Source: Bacteroidota bacterium
Lineage (GTDB): Bacteria > Bacteroidota > Bacteroidia > M30B66
Assembly (NCBI GenBank): GCA_027483445.1
Contig: JAIXUS010000008.1
Coordinates: forward strand, 1 to 60,486
Direction: 5' to 3'
DNA length: 60,486 nucleotides
The notes below the pieces were generated by a model, which was not told where the DNA came from, made no database searches, and saw nothing but the letters and a program-made list of their open reading frames with translations. Positions 24,620 through 33,778 of the stretch are shown piece after piece. Position 1 is the stretch's first letter; every line of letters starts with the position of its first letter. A program made the position numbers and the translations under genes.

Positions 24620-25567
24620 CTAGGCTACCCTAATTTTCCGTCCAGGCTTTAATCGGGCCTTGGTCGAAATACCATTGATTTTGCAGAGCTTTTTTACTGT
24701 GGTGCCATGACGCTTGGCAATCTTTCCTAAGGTATCGCCACGGCGCACCTTGTAGTACTTTCGGCTTGCCAATGCGGCCTTTTGGGCGTCGGAAGCCTTT
24801 AGGTAATTAAACGATTGGGCTGTAACCGGGTACTGCTTCGCTGCAGCCATAAACTGATCGAAATCAATCACCTCACGCGGGTTAATTTGCTGCCCTAAAA
24901 AACGCACTTCGAAATGCAGGTGAGATCCTCTTGATCGTCCTGTATTTCCGCCTAAGCCCAGCAAGTCGCCCGCTTGCACATACTGCCCGGAGCTCACCAG
25001 AATTTTCGAAAGATGGGCGTAAAGAGTTTCCAGTCCGTTTAAGTGGCGAACAATTACGTAATAGCCATAAGTGGGACTGTACCGTGCAATGCGCACCGTT
25101 CCTTCGAAGCACGACAGCACGGCATCGCCTGTTTCTAAATCTACGTCGATGCCGTAATGATAGCGGTTGCCACGCATACCGAACTCAGAAGTCACAATTC
25201 CGCAAACCGGATGCGCATAGTCGCAGTGTTCATCGTGAATGAGTTGCAGCAGTGTGGTATCCGACTTTAGCCGCATGTTTACCCGGTAAGGATTGATGTT
25301 GAGCGTATCCCAGATTTCGTAGTACTGGTCGTAAGAAACCGCTTCACAGTATTCAATGCCGTTGATGTCATCCACGAAGTGGTCGGCATGCTCCTCTTCA
25401 GCCAACGTGCTGTCGTCGGGGTAATACTCGTCTGAAACCAAAATGAGCCAAGGCAAGGTATCGGGAGGAGCCGGCTGCAAGGTATCACGGCTAAGGTCAT
25501 CCGCCGCGTGAGCGGAAAACACCATGCCCGTGATAAGCCAAAAACCGAGGAACAGATACGCCTTCAA
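24620..25567 (-). CDS. M23 peptidase with C-terminal LysM domain
   Basis: 315 residues if translation begins at TTG 25565-25567, which gives the signal peptide KAYLFLGFWLITGMVFSAHA. No ATG is suitably placed, and a -7 box at 25586-25593 supports this start. The peptidase domain has zinc ligands in MRGNRYHYGIDVD (H-x3-D) and HLHFEVR, with GYYVIVRHLNGLETLYAHLS between; Cys-containing insertions precede it. The C-terminal LysM (YYKVRRGDTLGKIAKRHGTTVKKLCKINGI) binds peptidoglycan. A cell-wall endopeptidase or regulator of one. Confidence 0.9.
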   Translation of the reverse strand: MKAYLFLGFWLITGMVFSAHAADDLSRDTLQPAPPDTLPWLILVSDEYYPDDSTLAEEEHADHFVDDINGIEYCEAVSYDQYYEIWDTLNINPYRVNMRLKSDTTLLQLIHDEHCDYAHPVCGIVTSEFGMRGNRYHYGIDVDLETGDAVLSCFEGTVRIARYSPTYGYYVIVRHLNGLETLYAHLSKILVSSGQYVQAGDLLGLGGNTGRSRGSHLHFEVRFLGQQINPREVIDFDQFMAAAKQYPVTAQSFNYLKASDAQKAALASRKYYKVRRGDTLGKIAKRHGTTVKKLCKINGISTKARLKPGRKIRVA

Positions 25568-25585
25568 ACCGCTATTTTTGTGCGG

Positions 25586-25593
25586 CAAAAGTA
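25586..25593 (-). promoter_or_regulatory. -7 promoter box of the M23 peptidase gene
   Basis: Minus-strand TACTTTTG fits TAnnTTTG. It lies 18 bases upstream of the TTG start and inside the longest open frame, so it decides against the longer protein. Confidence 0.5.
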
Positions 25594-25631
25594 GTGGAAA
25601 CACGCCACACGACGGCAAATAATTGTCAACA

Positions 25632-26120
25632 ATGGAGTATACCCCCGAATCCATCCGCCGCAAAGGCATGGAGCGAAAAAAACAGGCAAAAAAGCTCCTC
25701 GACGGACTGGCGAAAAATCCGCCACCTAAGCTCGATTACATTATGCAAGAGCTTCACGATGAAGCATTTGCTGGCATTGATTGCCTCACCTGTGCCAACT
25801 GTTGCAAAACCACCAGTCCGATTTTTCGCGATCGTGATATCGAGAGAATTGCCCGACACCTCAAAATGCGTCCGGCTCAGCTTATTGAACAGTATTTGAT
25901 GCTCGACAGCGACGGCGATTACGTGCTTCGCTCTGCTCCATGTCCATTTTTAAGGCACGATAACTACTGCTCTATCTATGCGGTGAGGCCTCAGGCCTGC
26001 AGCACCTATCCGCATACCGACCGGAAAAAGTTTCACCAGTTAACGCGGCTTACTTACGAAAATAGCTTTATCTGTCCGGCCGTACAACAAATCCTCGAAG
26101 CCCTCGAGAAACGGTTGTAA
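25632..26120 (+). CDS. YkgJ-family cysteine-cluster protein
   Basis: 162 residues from the ATG at 25632. Cysteines are arranged as CLTCANCCKT (C-x2-C-x2-CC), then CPFLRHDNYCSIY and PQACSTYP, and a late Cys in FICPAVQQ, the pattern of the YkgJ/UPF0153 family, which probably binds zinc or an iron-sulfur cluster. The biochemical role is unknown. Divergent from the M23 peptidase gene. Confidence 0.88.
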   Translation: MEYTPESIRRKGMERKKQAKKLLDGLAKNPPPKLDYIMQELHDEAFAGIDCLTCANCCKTTSPIFRDRDIERIARHLKMRPAQLIEQYLMLDSDGDYVLRSAPCPFLRHDNYCSIYAVRPQACSTYPHTDRKKFHQLTRLTYENSFICPAVQQILEALEKRL

Positions 26121-26241
26121 CCTGATCGGGAACATTGTTTTCCCCAATCAGCGCAAACATTCTGTTCAAAAGTCGGCTTGAGTATTGGCCGGCAACCTGG
26201 GCACAATTGATAATTTGCAGGCTCCAGAACCTATCAATTCT

Positions 26242-29200
26242 ATGTTTCGTATTGCCTTGCTTTTCTGGCTCCTGGCCGGCATATCTCCATTGTTTTCACA
26301 ACCTCTGAAATCGTTTTCGACCAGCGGAGAGCCCTTCATTAAAGAGCTTTCTGCCTTTATGGAGGCAGCCGACAAAAAAGCCACCAAGGAACTCATGGAA
26401 AAGTTTGAGCCTTTGTGGATGACTCGTTTCACCGCAGGGCAACAACAATCGGTTTCGACTACCGCCAATGCGATGCTTAAAAAGCGGATGGCTGCCTTTC
26501 CCAACTTTGCCAACTACCTCCGCAGCTTGATAGCCTGGGACGAAGGGAAAAAGAGCGCTCAGCAGCTTAGCGATTGGCACATGACGCTCGACAAGTCTAT
26601 CCTCAAGTTCACCACCGGAAAATACGACCAGTATCTTCAGCTTTCGGCCGACCTTTTTCGCGAAAACGCCCTATATAAAAGCGAAGCGGTGAGCTGGATT
26701 GTTGAACGGGGCGATTTCAGTTTTGCATTCGACTCCTTGCCCAAAGTAAACATCGAAACCACAAACCTCATCGGGAAAAACCGAAACGACACCTCGCTGA
26801 TTCAGTTTACCTCCGGCGTTTTTGTGCCTTCAGAATACAAGTTTTACGGAAAGGGTGGAAAGCTCTTATGGACGCGCGTTGGATTGCCGGAGGCTGAAGC
26901 CAATGCACGATTGAAAAATTACGTGCTTACCGTTAAAACCACCCGTTTCACGGCCGATAGCGCCACGCTTAATTATCCTAAATACTTTAAAGAGCCGCTT
27001 TTGGGAGAAGTAAGCGATAAACTCACCGATGCGCCCCAAACCCGAAACGCCAACTATCCACAGTTTAAAACTTACAACAACTCATTTACGATTAATGAGA
27101 TTTATAAAAATGTGGATTACACCGGTGGTATTACCATCGAAGGGCGGAAGCTCCTGGGCTCAGGAAGTCAGGAAAACCTCGCCACTTTTGTGTTTAAACG
27201 GGATGGGAAGCCCTTTGTAGAAGCGCGCTCACGAACCTTTCTAATTGAAGACAAAGCCCTGCAGTCGTCGATGTCGCAAGTGAAACTACGGCTGGATACC
27301 GATTCAATCGTACATCCCGGACTCATCTTCCGGTACTTCGACGATAAAAAACAAATGTACCTGCTTCGCAACCAGGAAGCGGCTTCCAAAACTCCGTACT
27401 TCAACTCGTTTCACCAGCTCGATATGGACTTTGAAGTGCTCGAATGGAACGTCGAAGAACCTACCATACGTTTTAAAGCCATCGCCGGAGCGGTGGAGTC
27501 GAAAGCCCTTTTCGAATCGTCGGATTACTTTCGGGAACAACGCTATATCGAAATTCAGGGCATGGACCAGGAAAGTCCCTTGGTTGTGCTCCGTAAACTT
27601 GCCGACAAAACCGGACGTGAGCAATTCAGCGCCCGTGAAGTGGCGAACCACTATAAAATTGAAGTAACTCAGGTTCGACACATCCTGAGGCGCCTGTCTT
27701 ACATGGGTTTTATCCTTTTCGACGAAGAAACCGAAATGGTTACCCTCAAGCCTCGATTGCGGAAATATCTGCTGGCCGTAAATGGGCGCGCCGACTACGA
27801 TGTGATTCAATTCTTTTCCAATGTGGGCGGCGCAGACAACAATGCTGAGCTCAGCCTGCTGAATTACGACCTTCGGATGCATGGCGTTGAGCGCATCTTT
27901 TTGAGCGATTCACAGAATGTGATCATTTATCCGAAAAACCAGGAACTCATCGTGCATAAGAACAGAAACTTCGACTTCGCCGGTCGAATTATGGCCGGTA
28001 GATTCGAGTTCTTCGGGAAGAAATTTGATTTCGACTACGGTAAATTTAAAATCAACCTCGAGAATGTCGACTCACTTCGTTTGCGTGTAGAGAGTGAAGA
28101 GAAGAACGAGTTTGGCGAGAAAACCCTTCGAAAAGTTAAAACGGTTATTGAAAACGTAATTGGCGAGATCCTTATCGACCACCCGTTCAATAAAAGCGGA
28201 ACCCGGCCACTGGCGCAATACCCCGTGTTTATCTCGGCCAAAAACTCCTATGCTTACTACGACAAGCGTTCTATTTTAGGAGGCGTCTACAACCGCGGTA
28301 ACTTTTACTTTCAGCTCGACCCTTACACCGTCGATAGCCTTGACAATTTCAAAAACGAAGGACTTGTATTCGACGGAACCTTCGTGTCGGCAAATATTCT
28401 CCCGGAAATCCGCGAACAGCTTAAGTTGCAGGAAGACTACTCGCTCGGTTTCAAGCGCCTCACCGGTGAAGGTGGAATTCCAATCTATCAAGACAAAGGA
28501 TCCTTCATCAACAAGCTTCAGCTGAGCCACCGCGGTTTACGAGGCGATGGGGAGATCAATTACATCACCACCAATGCGAAGTCGAACGACTTTGTGTTTT
28601 TCCCCGACTCGGTAAATGCCTTCTGCCGAAGCCTTACTGTAAAACCCGATACTCGCGGTAAAGTAGAGTATGCCGATGTAGAAGCTGCCGATGTAAAGTT
28701 GCACTGGGAACCTTACCAGCCCAACAAATTTGTGTTTGAGCAAACCACCACGGCCATCTCCATGTACTCGGGCGAATCGAAGCTCAAAGGGAAAATTAAT
28801 ATTGGCGAAAGTGGGATGACCGGTTCCGGTACCCTCGAATTTGCAGCTGCCGAGATTGCCTCCAAGGAATTCCGCTTCCGGAAAGAAGACTTTAAGTCCG
28901 ATACCGCCTCATTCGCCTTTACGGCCCGCGATGCGGTGAATGCCGACGGAACCAAGGAAGTAGCCATCAAAACCGATAACGTAAAGGCCGATGTGAGCTT
29001 CAAAAATCGAATGGGGCAGTTTAAATCGAACGCTGCCGACTCCTACATCGAATTCCCGGTGAATAAATACATCGCTTACATGGATGAGCTTCGCTGGTAT
29101 ATGGACAAAGACGAGGTTGACATGAACTCTTCCATGAACGAAATCGACTTGATTGGTTCTCGCTTCGTTTCAACCCGGGCCGACCAGGACTCGCTCACTT

Positions 29201-30669
29201 TTGTGGCCCCACGTGCTAAGTACGCCATGGCCGACCGTACCATTCGAACCGAAGGCGTGAAACTCATCCGCGTAGCCGACGCCACCATTTACCCCGACAA
29301 AGAAAAGGTGAACGTGGAGCGAAACGCGGTGATGACAACCCTCACCAATTCGCGTATCAATGCGAACAACGACCTGAAGTACCACGACATCTACAACGCC
29401 ACCATCGACATTCTCGGGAGAAAGAAATACACCGCAGCCGGCGATTACGACTATGAAGATGCGGCCGGTAAGCTTCAGAAAATTTCATTTACCACCATCA
29501 GTCAGGATACCGCCGGAAATACCATCGGAACCGCCGATATCTCCGAAGGACAAAACTTTACATTCAGTCCCGAATTCGAATTCAAAGGCAAAGCCCGACT
29601 CTTTGCTCCGGTGAAAAACCTCAATTTCGAAGGCGGCGTGCGCATCGTGCATACCTGTGAGAAGGTGAACCGCAACTGGCTGAAATTCAAAGCCGACATT
29701 GACCCCGGAAATGTGATGATTCCTGTAGATTCATTCCCGAAATCAACCGACTCTGATCGCCTTGTAGCCGGTTTGGTGCTGGTTAAAGATTCAACCCATG
29801 TTTACCCGGTGTTTATGTCGAAAAAACAAAAAGCCGCCGATCAGGAAATCATGACTTCACGCGGCTTCCTGCGCTTTGACAAAGGAACCGGTGAGTACCG
29901 CTTAACAACCAAGGAAAAGTTCGACAACCCACAGCTTATCGACGATTACCTGGCCATGAAACAGGCCAACTGCGACATGAACGCGGAAGGGAAAGTGAAC
30001 TTCGGCCTCGAGCTCGGTCAGGTGAAAATCAACGCTTACGGAAAAGGCTCGCACAGCATCGTTACCGACGAAACCAAGTTTAAAACCACCATCGCCATCG
30101 ACTTTTTCCTCGCTCCTGAGCTGCTTAAAATCATGGAGGAAACCATTGCCGGAACGTCAGGATTGCAGCCTTCCGACGTAGGTTCAGAAGAGTACAAGAA
30201 GGCCATCACCGCCCTTATTGGAAAAGAGCCCGCCGACAAAATGTTTAAGGAAATGGGAACCACCGGTATTATCAAACGTTTCCCCGACGAACTCAACCAT
30301 ACTCTCGTGTTTACCAACGTGGAGCTAAAATGGAATACCGAGAGTCGCTCCTACGTTTCCGAAGGCTGGCTCTCTCTGTCGAACCTCGGAAAAACCCCAT
30401 TTAACAAGGTGATAAAAGGAAAAATCGAGCTCGTTAAAAAACGGGGTGGCGACATCCTCAACATCTACATCGAACCCGAATCACAGAAATGGTTCTTCTT
30501 CAACTACAGCCGCAACGTGATGAACGTGATCGGGGGCGACGAAAACTTCAATAAAACCATCCGCGAACTCGATTCTAAAAAACGAACCGTCGATGGTGAA
30601 AATGGAGCGCCTCCATACCAGTTTATGATCGGCGTTGAAAAGCGCAAACGCGATTTTGTCGACAAGTAA
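26242..30669 (+). CDS. Very large secreted protein of unknown function (1475 aa)
   Basis: Start at ATG 26242 gives a signal peptide (FRIALLFWLLAGISPLFS|QP); the open extension upstream is non-coding in character. A helical N-terminal part (about residues 20-180) is followed by long stretches of beta-rich sequence with repeating short strands (FKGKARLFAPVKNLNFEGGV, AGRIMAGRFEFFGKKFDFDY, GKINIGESGMTGSGTLEF), reminiscent of LptA/OstA-like or jelly-roll stacks. At about residues 450-515 (27585-27790) lies a winged-helix-like segment, FSAREVANHYKIEVTQVRHI. I do not recognise a named family. NhaA follows 44 bases later. Confidence 0.8.
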   Translation: MFRIALLFWLLAGISPLFSQPLKSFSTSGEPFIKELSAFMEAADKKATKELMEKFEPLWMTRFTAGQQQSVSTTANAMLKKRMAAFPNFANYLRSLIAWDEGKKSAQQLSDWHMTLDKSILKFTTGKYDQYLQLSADLFRENALYKSEAVSWIVERGDFSFAFDSLPKVNIETTNLIGKNRNDTSLIQFTSGVFVPSEYKFYGKGGKLLWTRVGLPEAEANARLKNYVLTVKTTRFTADSATLNYPKYFKEPLLGEVSDKLTDAPQTRNANYPQFKTYNNSFTINEIYKNVDYTGGITIEGRKLLGSGSQENLATFVFKRDGKPFVEARSRTFLIEDKALQSSMSQVKLRLDTDSIVHPGLIFRYFDDKKQMYLLRNQEAASKTPYFNSFHQLDMDFEVLEWNVEEPTIRFKAIAGAVESKALFESSDYFREQRYIEIQGMDQESPLVVLRKLADKTGREQFSAREVANHYKIEVTQVRHILRRLSYMGFILFDEETEMVTLKPRLRKYLLAVNGRADYDVIQFFSNVGGADNNAELSLLNYDLRMHGVERIFLSDSQNVIIYPKNQELIVHKNRNFDFAGRIMAGRFEFFGKKFDFDYGKFKINLENVDSLRLRVESEEKNEFGEKTLRKVKTVIENVIGEILIDHPFNKSGTRPLAQYPVFISAKNSYAYYDKRSILGGVYNRGNFYFQLDPYTVDSLDNFKNEGLVFDGTFVSANILPEIREQLKLQEDYSLGFKRLTGEGGIPIYQDKGSFINKLQLSHRGLRGDGEINYITTNAKSNDFVFFPDSVNAFCRSLTVKPDTRGKVEYADVEAADVKLHWEPYQPNKFVFEQTTTAISMYSGESKLKGKINIGESGMTGSGTLEFAAAEIASKEFRFRKEDFKSDTASFAFTARDAVNADGTKEVAIKTDNVKADVSFKNRMGQFKSNAADSYIEFPVNKYIAYMDELRWYMDKDEVDMNSSMNEIDLIGSRFVSTRADQDSLTFVAPRAKYAMADRTIRTEGVKLIRVADATIYPDKEKVNVERNAVMTTLTNSRINANNDLKYHDIYNATIDILGRKKYTAAGDYDYEDAAGKLQKISFTTISQDTAGNTIGTADISEGQNFTFSPEFEFKGKARLFAPVKNLNFEGGVRIVHTCEKVNRNWLKFKADIDPGNVMIPVDSFPKSTDSDRLVAGLVLVKDSTHVYPVFMSKKQKAADQEIMTSRGFLRFDKGTGEYRLTTKEKFDNPQLIDDYLAMKQANCDMNAEGKVNFGLELGQVKINAYGKGSHSIVTDETKFKTTIAIDFFLAPELLKIMEETIAGTSGLQPSDVGSEEYKKAITALIGKEPADKMFKEMGTTGIIKRFPDELNHTLVFTNVELKWNTESRSYVSEGWLSLSNLGKTPFNKVIKGKIELVKKRGGDILNIYIEPESQKWFFFNYSRNVMNVIGGDENFNKTIRELDSKKRTVDGENGAPPYQFMIGVEKRKRDFVDK

Positions 30670-30713
30670 GCGCGGCCAATCGGCATTCCAGTTCAACACC
30701 CAACACACAGCCA

Positions 30714-31892
30714 ATGAATAAATTCAAGCAAAGCGCTCCCGTAATTCGCACCACAAAGCTCTTCCGCGAATTCTTTGAAAGCGAGCGCTCGGGCGGCTTG
30801 TTGCTCATTGCCTGCACGCTTATTTCCTTGTTGCTCGCCAACAGCAGTCTGGGCAGTGCATACATCCATTTTTGGGAGCACGACTTAGGCGGCACACCCA
30901 TCAGCCACTGGATTAACGATGCCCTCATGGCTGTGTTTTTCCTCCTGGTAGGCCTCGAGCTCGAGCGCGAAGTTTACATCGGCGAGCTGTCTTACATCCG
31001 AAATGCCTCCCTGCCCATTGCCGCCGCCCTTGGAGGCATGCTGGTGCCCGCCGCCATTCACCTCGGGTTTAACTACGGACTCCCAACAAGCAGTGGGGCA
31101 GGAGTGCCCATGGCCACCGACATTGCCTTTGCCATCGGCGTGCTGTCATTGCTGGGCAACAAGGTGCCGCTCGGCCTTAAAGTTTTTCTCACAGCTTTGG
31201 CGGTAATCGACGATCTCGGCGCCATTCTCGTCATTGCCCTGTTCTATTCTTCCGGCGTCGATTGGCTAAACCTGGGCATTTCGCTGGGCATCTTTGGCTT
31301 TCTTATTTTGCTCAACCGCCTGCGTGTTATGCGCATGTGGCCTTACCTCATTGCCGGCGTGTTTATGTGGTATTTTATGCACCATTCGGGTATTCATGCC
31401 ACCATTTCGGGCGTTTTACTCGCCTTTGCCATGCCCTTTGGCGATGGTAAAAAGAACTCCACCTCTTACCAGCTCCAGCACGCCTTACACCAGCCCGTAG
31501 CCTTTGTTATTTTGCCCTTGTTTGCCCTGGCCAATACAGCCGTGGTTTTCGAGCCCGGCTGGCAGGCCGATGTCTTTAGCCTCAACAGTTTAGGCATCTC
31601 CCTCGGACTTTTAATCGGAAAGCCGATAGGCGTCGTGTCCTTCTCCTATCTTGCGGTTCGCCTGCGCATTTCGGCCCTGCCGCAAGGCATACAGCTGAAA
31701 CACATCGCCGGCGTGGGCATACTTGCCGGCATCGGCTTCACCATGTCCATTTTCATCATTTTACTCGCCTACACCGACCCAGGCCTCATAGCTTCCTCAA
31801 AGCTGGCCGTTTTGTTCGCCTCCTTCACCGCAGGTTTAATCGGTTATCTGGCCCTCAACAGCCTGTTAAACAAGAAGCGCAGCAAGCAATAG
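30714..31892 (+). CDS. nhaA: Na+/H+ antiporter NhaA
   Basis: 392 residues, twelve membrane segments. NhaA exchanges cytoplasmic Na+ (or Li+) for two protons. Signature elements: VFFLLVGLELEREVYIGEL, GVPMATDIAFAIGVLSLLG with the conserved Asp, and the ion-binding pair in LTALAVIDDLGAILVIALFY. C-terminal GIGFTMSIFIILLA is also typical. Downstream of the large secreted protein on the same strand with a 44-base gap. Confidence 0.96.
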   Translation: MNKFKQSAPVIRTTKLFREFFESERSGGLLLIACTLISLLLANSSLGSAYIHFWEHDLGGTPISHWINDALMAVFFLLVGLELEREVYIGELSYIRNASLPIAAALGGMLVPAAIHLGFNYGLPTSSGAGVPMATDIAFAIGVLSLLGNKVPLGLKVFLTALAVIDDLGAILVIALFYSSGVDWLNLGISLGIFGFLILLNRLRVMRMWPYLIAGVFMWYFMHHSGIHATISGVLLAFAMPFGDGKKNSTSYQLQHALHQPVAFVILPLFALANTAVVFEPGWQADVFSLNSLGISLGLLIGKPIGVVSFSYLAVRLRISALPQGIQLKHIAGVGILAGIGFTMSIFIILLAYTDPGLIASSKLAVLFASFTAGLIGYLALNSLLNKKRSKQ

Positions 31893-32293
31893 TGCGCATC
31901 AAGCCAAATCCCGCGTAGCAGCAACAAGCAATCGTTTTTCCGTCGTTTTATGCTTTGGGCGTTCCCACGGTACCCGTGGTCGGGCTTTCCATTGCAAGTC
32001 CTCACACACTCCGCTCCGCTGCGTGTGTTCCGGGCTTTCCATTGCAATCCCTAACGCTAGGCCCACGGTAAACCAGTGGCTATCTCGGTCCTCAGGAGAA
32101 CGCTCAATCGGTTTACCCCAGAAACCTTTAGAATCCGTTTGAATCTAGTTTAATCCTTGGGTTTTTAGTTCGACTTTCAAAAACCCAGGCATTCCTGAAC
32201 TCATTAAGCTCAATTTTTCAGTAGTCAAAAACGCAGCATCTGCTTTGTTGCCCGCGGCTTTCAGTATTCATTGTACAGTTTTGACTTGTCGCC
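31893..32293. other. Intergenic region with GC-rich repeat
   Basis: About 400 bases without a gene. The first part holds the GC-rich modular repeat (31950-32060). The remaining 32060-32290 is low-complexity, contains no frame of note, and ends abruptly at the truncated T9SS gene. Confidence 0.6.
31950..32060 (+). repeat. GC-rich modular intergenic repeat, copy 2
   Basis: Begins TTTGGGCGTTCCCACGG, has a small inverted repeat (CCACGG at 31965, CCGTGG at 31974), then CGGGCTTTCCATTGCAAGTC (31981-32000), a hairpin with arms ACACAC (32004) and GTGTGT (32023), and a second CGGGCTTTCCATTGCAA. Shares block order with the copies near 3100, 49800 and 52200. Confidence 0.5.
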
Positions 32294-33214
32294 TTGTCAT
32301 GGGCTCAGTTCATCCGCATACAGGATGTGAGTCCTCGCGAACCCTTCGCAAACGTTGGACACATTGCCGATGGATACGATGTAGACGGTATTGAGTGCCT
32401 TAACGGTGCCGCGCAAAACCCTGTAGTTCAAACATCAAACTGCGAGTTTGCCGTGTCGATCGTAGAGTATAACCGCGGTCTTCGCAAAGATGGTCAGCCT
32501 ATCGTAGCCGAACGCACCAATCCTGCCAATGCACTGGGAGTCCCTCAGCGTGCTGATGCCATCAACTTCGTTTCTCTCGGTTTTGGCGGTAACTTAATCC
32601 TCGATTTGAATTGTGTAGTATTCGACAAGCCGGGTATGGACATCGAAGTGGTAGAAACCTCTTTCGGTTCGCCAAGCTGCGCCAACTATCCCGAAACTGC
32701 AAAAATCGAAGGTTCACTCGATTTCCTTTCTTGGCAGGTACTCGATGAACTTTGCCTCGACGGTTTCATCGACCTCGCCGGTAAAATGCCGGTTCGCTAC
32801 CTCCGCATCACCGATATGTCTAATCCTAACTCTTTCGGCAACTCAAATACAACCGATGGTTATGATGTAGATGGCGTAGTAGTGCTTCAGCCCGGTTGCA
32901 GCACTTCAGGTGCCGCTCGATTTGCCGCACCAACCCTTATCGAAACCTCTGTGGCTAAGGCTAAAACTAACATCTATCCAAACCCATTTTCTCAGCAGTT
33001 CAATCTGCATTTCACCGCCGGCGAGCAAGCTGAAGATGTACAAGTGAATGTGTTCAATGCACTTGGCCAAATCGTTCTCACAGAGTCATTCGTGGCCGAT
33101 CGCCATAGCGAAGTAAATACAAGCCTGAGCCTCGATACACAAAGCCAAGGCATCTACTTCGTAACGGTTATCCGCAACGGAGCTTCGGAAGCCTTCCGCC
33201 TAATCAAGCAATAA
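32294..33214 (+). pseudogene. 5'-truncated T9SS cargo protein
   Basis: 306 codons open from a TTG at 32294, with an in-frame TGA at 32282 just upstream. There is no signal peptide; the frame begins directly inside a folded domain (WAQFIRIQDVSP). Two halves repeat a DGYDVDG motif (residues about 27-33 and 190-196), and a C-terminal sorting domain (NIYPNPFSQQFNLHF... SQGIYFVTVIRNG... FRLIKQ) marks it as a T9SS substrate. A T9SS cargo without a Sec signal cannot be exported, so this is most likely the remaining 3' part of a longer gene whose 5' end was lost by rearrangement. A strong terminator follows. Confidence 0.7.
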
Positions 33215-33235
33215 CAAAAAAGAGCAACCACTTAA

Positions 33236-33275
33236 GCAAAGCCTGCCTCTTTTGAGGTGGGCTTTGTTGTTTTTG
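33236..33275 (+). terminator. Terminator after the truncated T9SS gene
   Basis: Stem AAAGCCTGCCTC / GAGGTGGGCTTT with a TTTT loop followed by GTTGTTTTT. Confidence 0.85.
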
Positions 33276-33778
33276 AATACTTTAACATTCATACTATTTC
33301 CTTAGGCTATTATTGAATTATATCTCCTTGAAAAGCGGGTATGCTTTCTTGACAGTGGAATCTTGAATAAGCCATTCAATGTGCATGATTAATCATTCAT
33401 TAAGTACATTAAAAACCAATAACGAATGATAAAACATTCATACAATAGTCCTAATTCTTATTTTCAGCTTCCGGATTAAAGAAAATCAGTTTATTCCATC
33501 ACGAAGTTTTGTGTTGTGGCCATCACCTGCCCAAAGCCAACCATTCAAGGTAAGGCTTTTAAGCTTCATCTGGTCGAAGCGTTGCCGAGTTTCCAATTGA
33601 CTCTACTTATGGCTAACTGAAAAAGACATACACTGCACTTCTGGCAAAGCAAATAGCAATCGTTACAAATTCAGTATGCATGAATTTTCAAAAGCCAGAT
33701 ATTAACCTTGCATTAAGCATCATTCAATCACGGGTTAAAGTGTTATGAATTACGCCGGTGAGCATTTTTTGTCAGGCT
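33276..33778. other. AT-rich intergenic region
   Basis: About 500 bases between the truncated T9SS gene and hipT. It carries short repeated CATTCAT words (CATTCATAC twice, near 33290 and 33445) but no frame, hairpin or promoter that I can support. Confidence 0.5.

Noticed and set aside
33276-33778. Repeated CATTCAT words as a possible origin or iteron cluster
   Set aside because: Irregular spacing and orientation, no DnaA-box-like consensus and no replication gene nearby.
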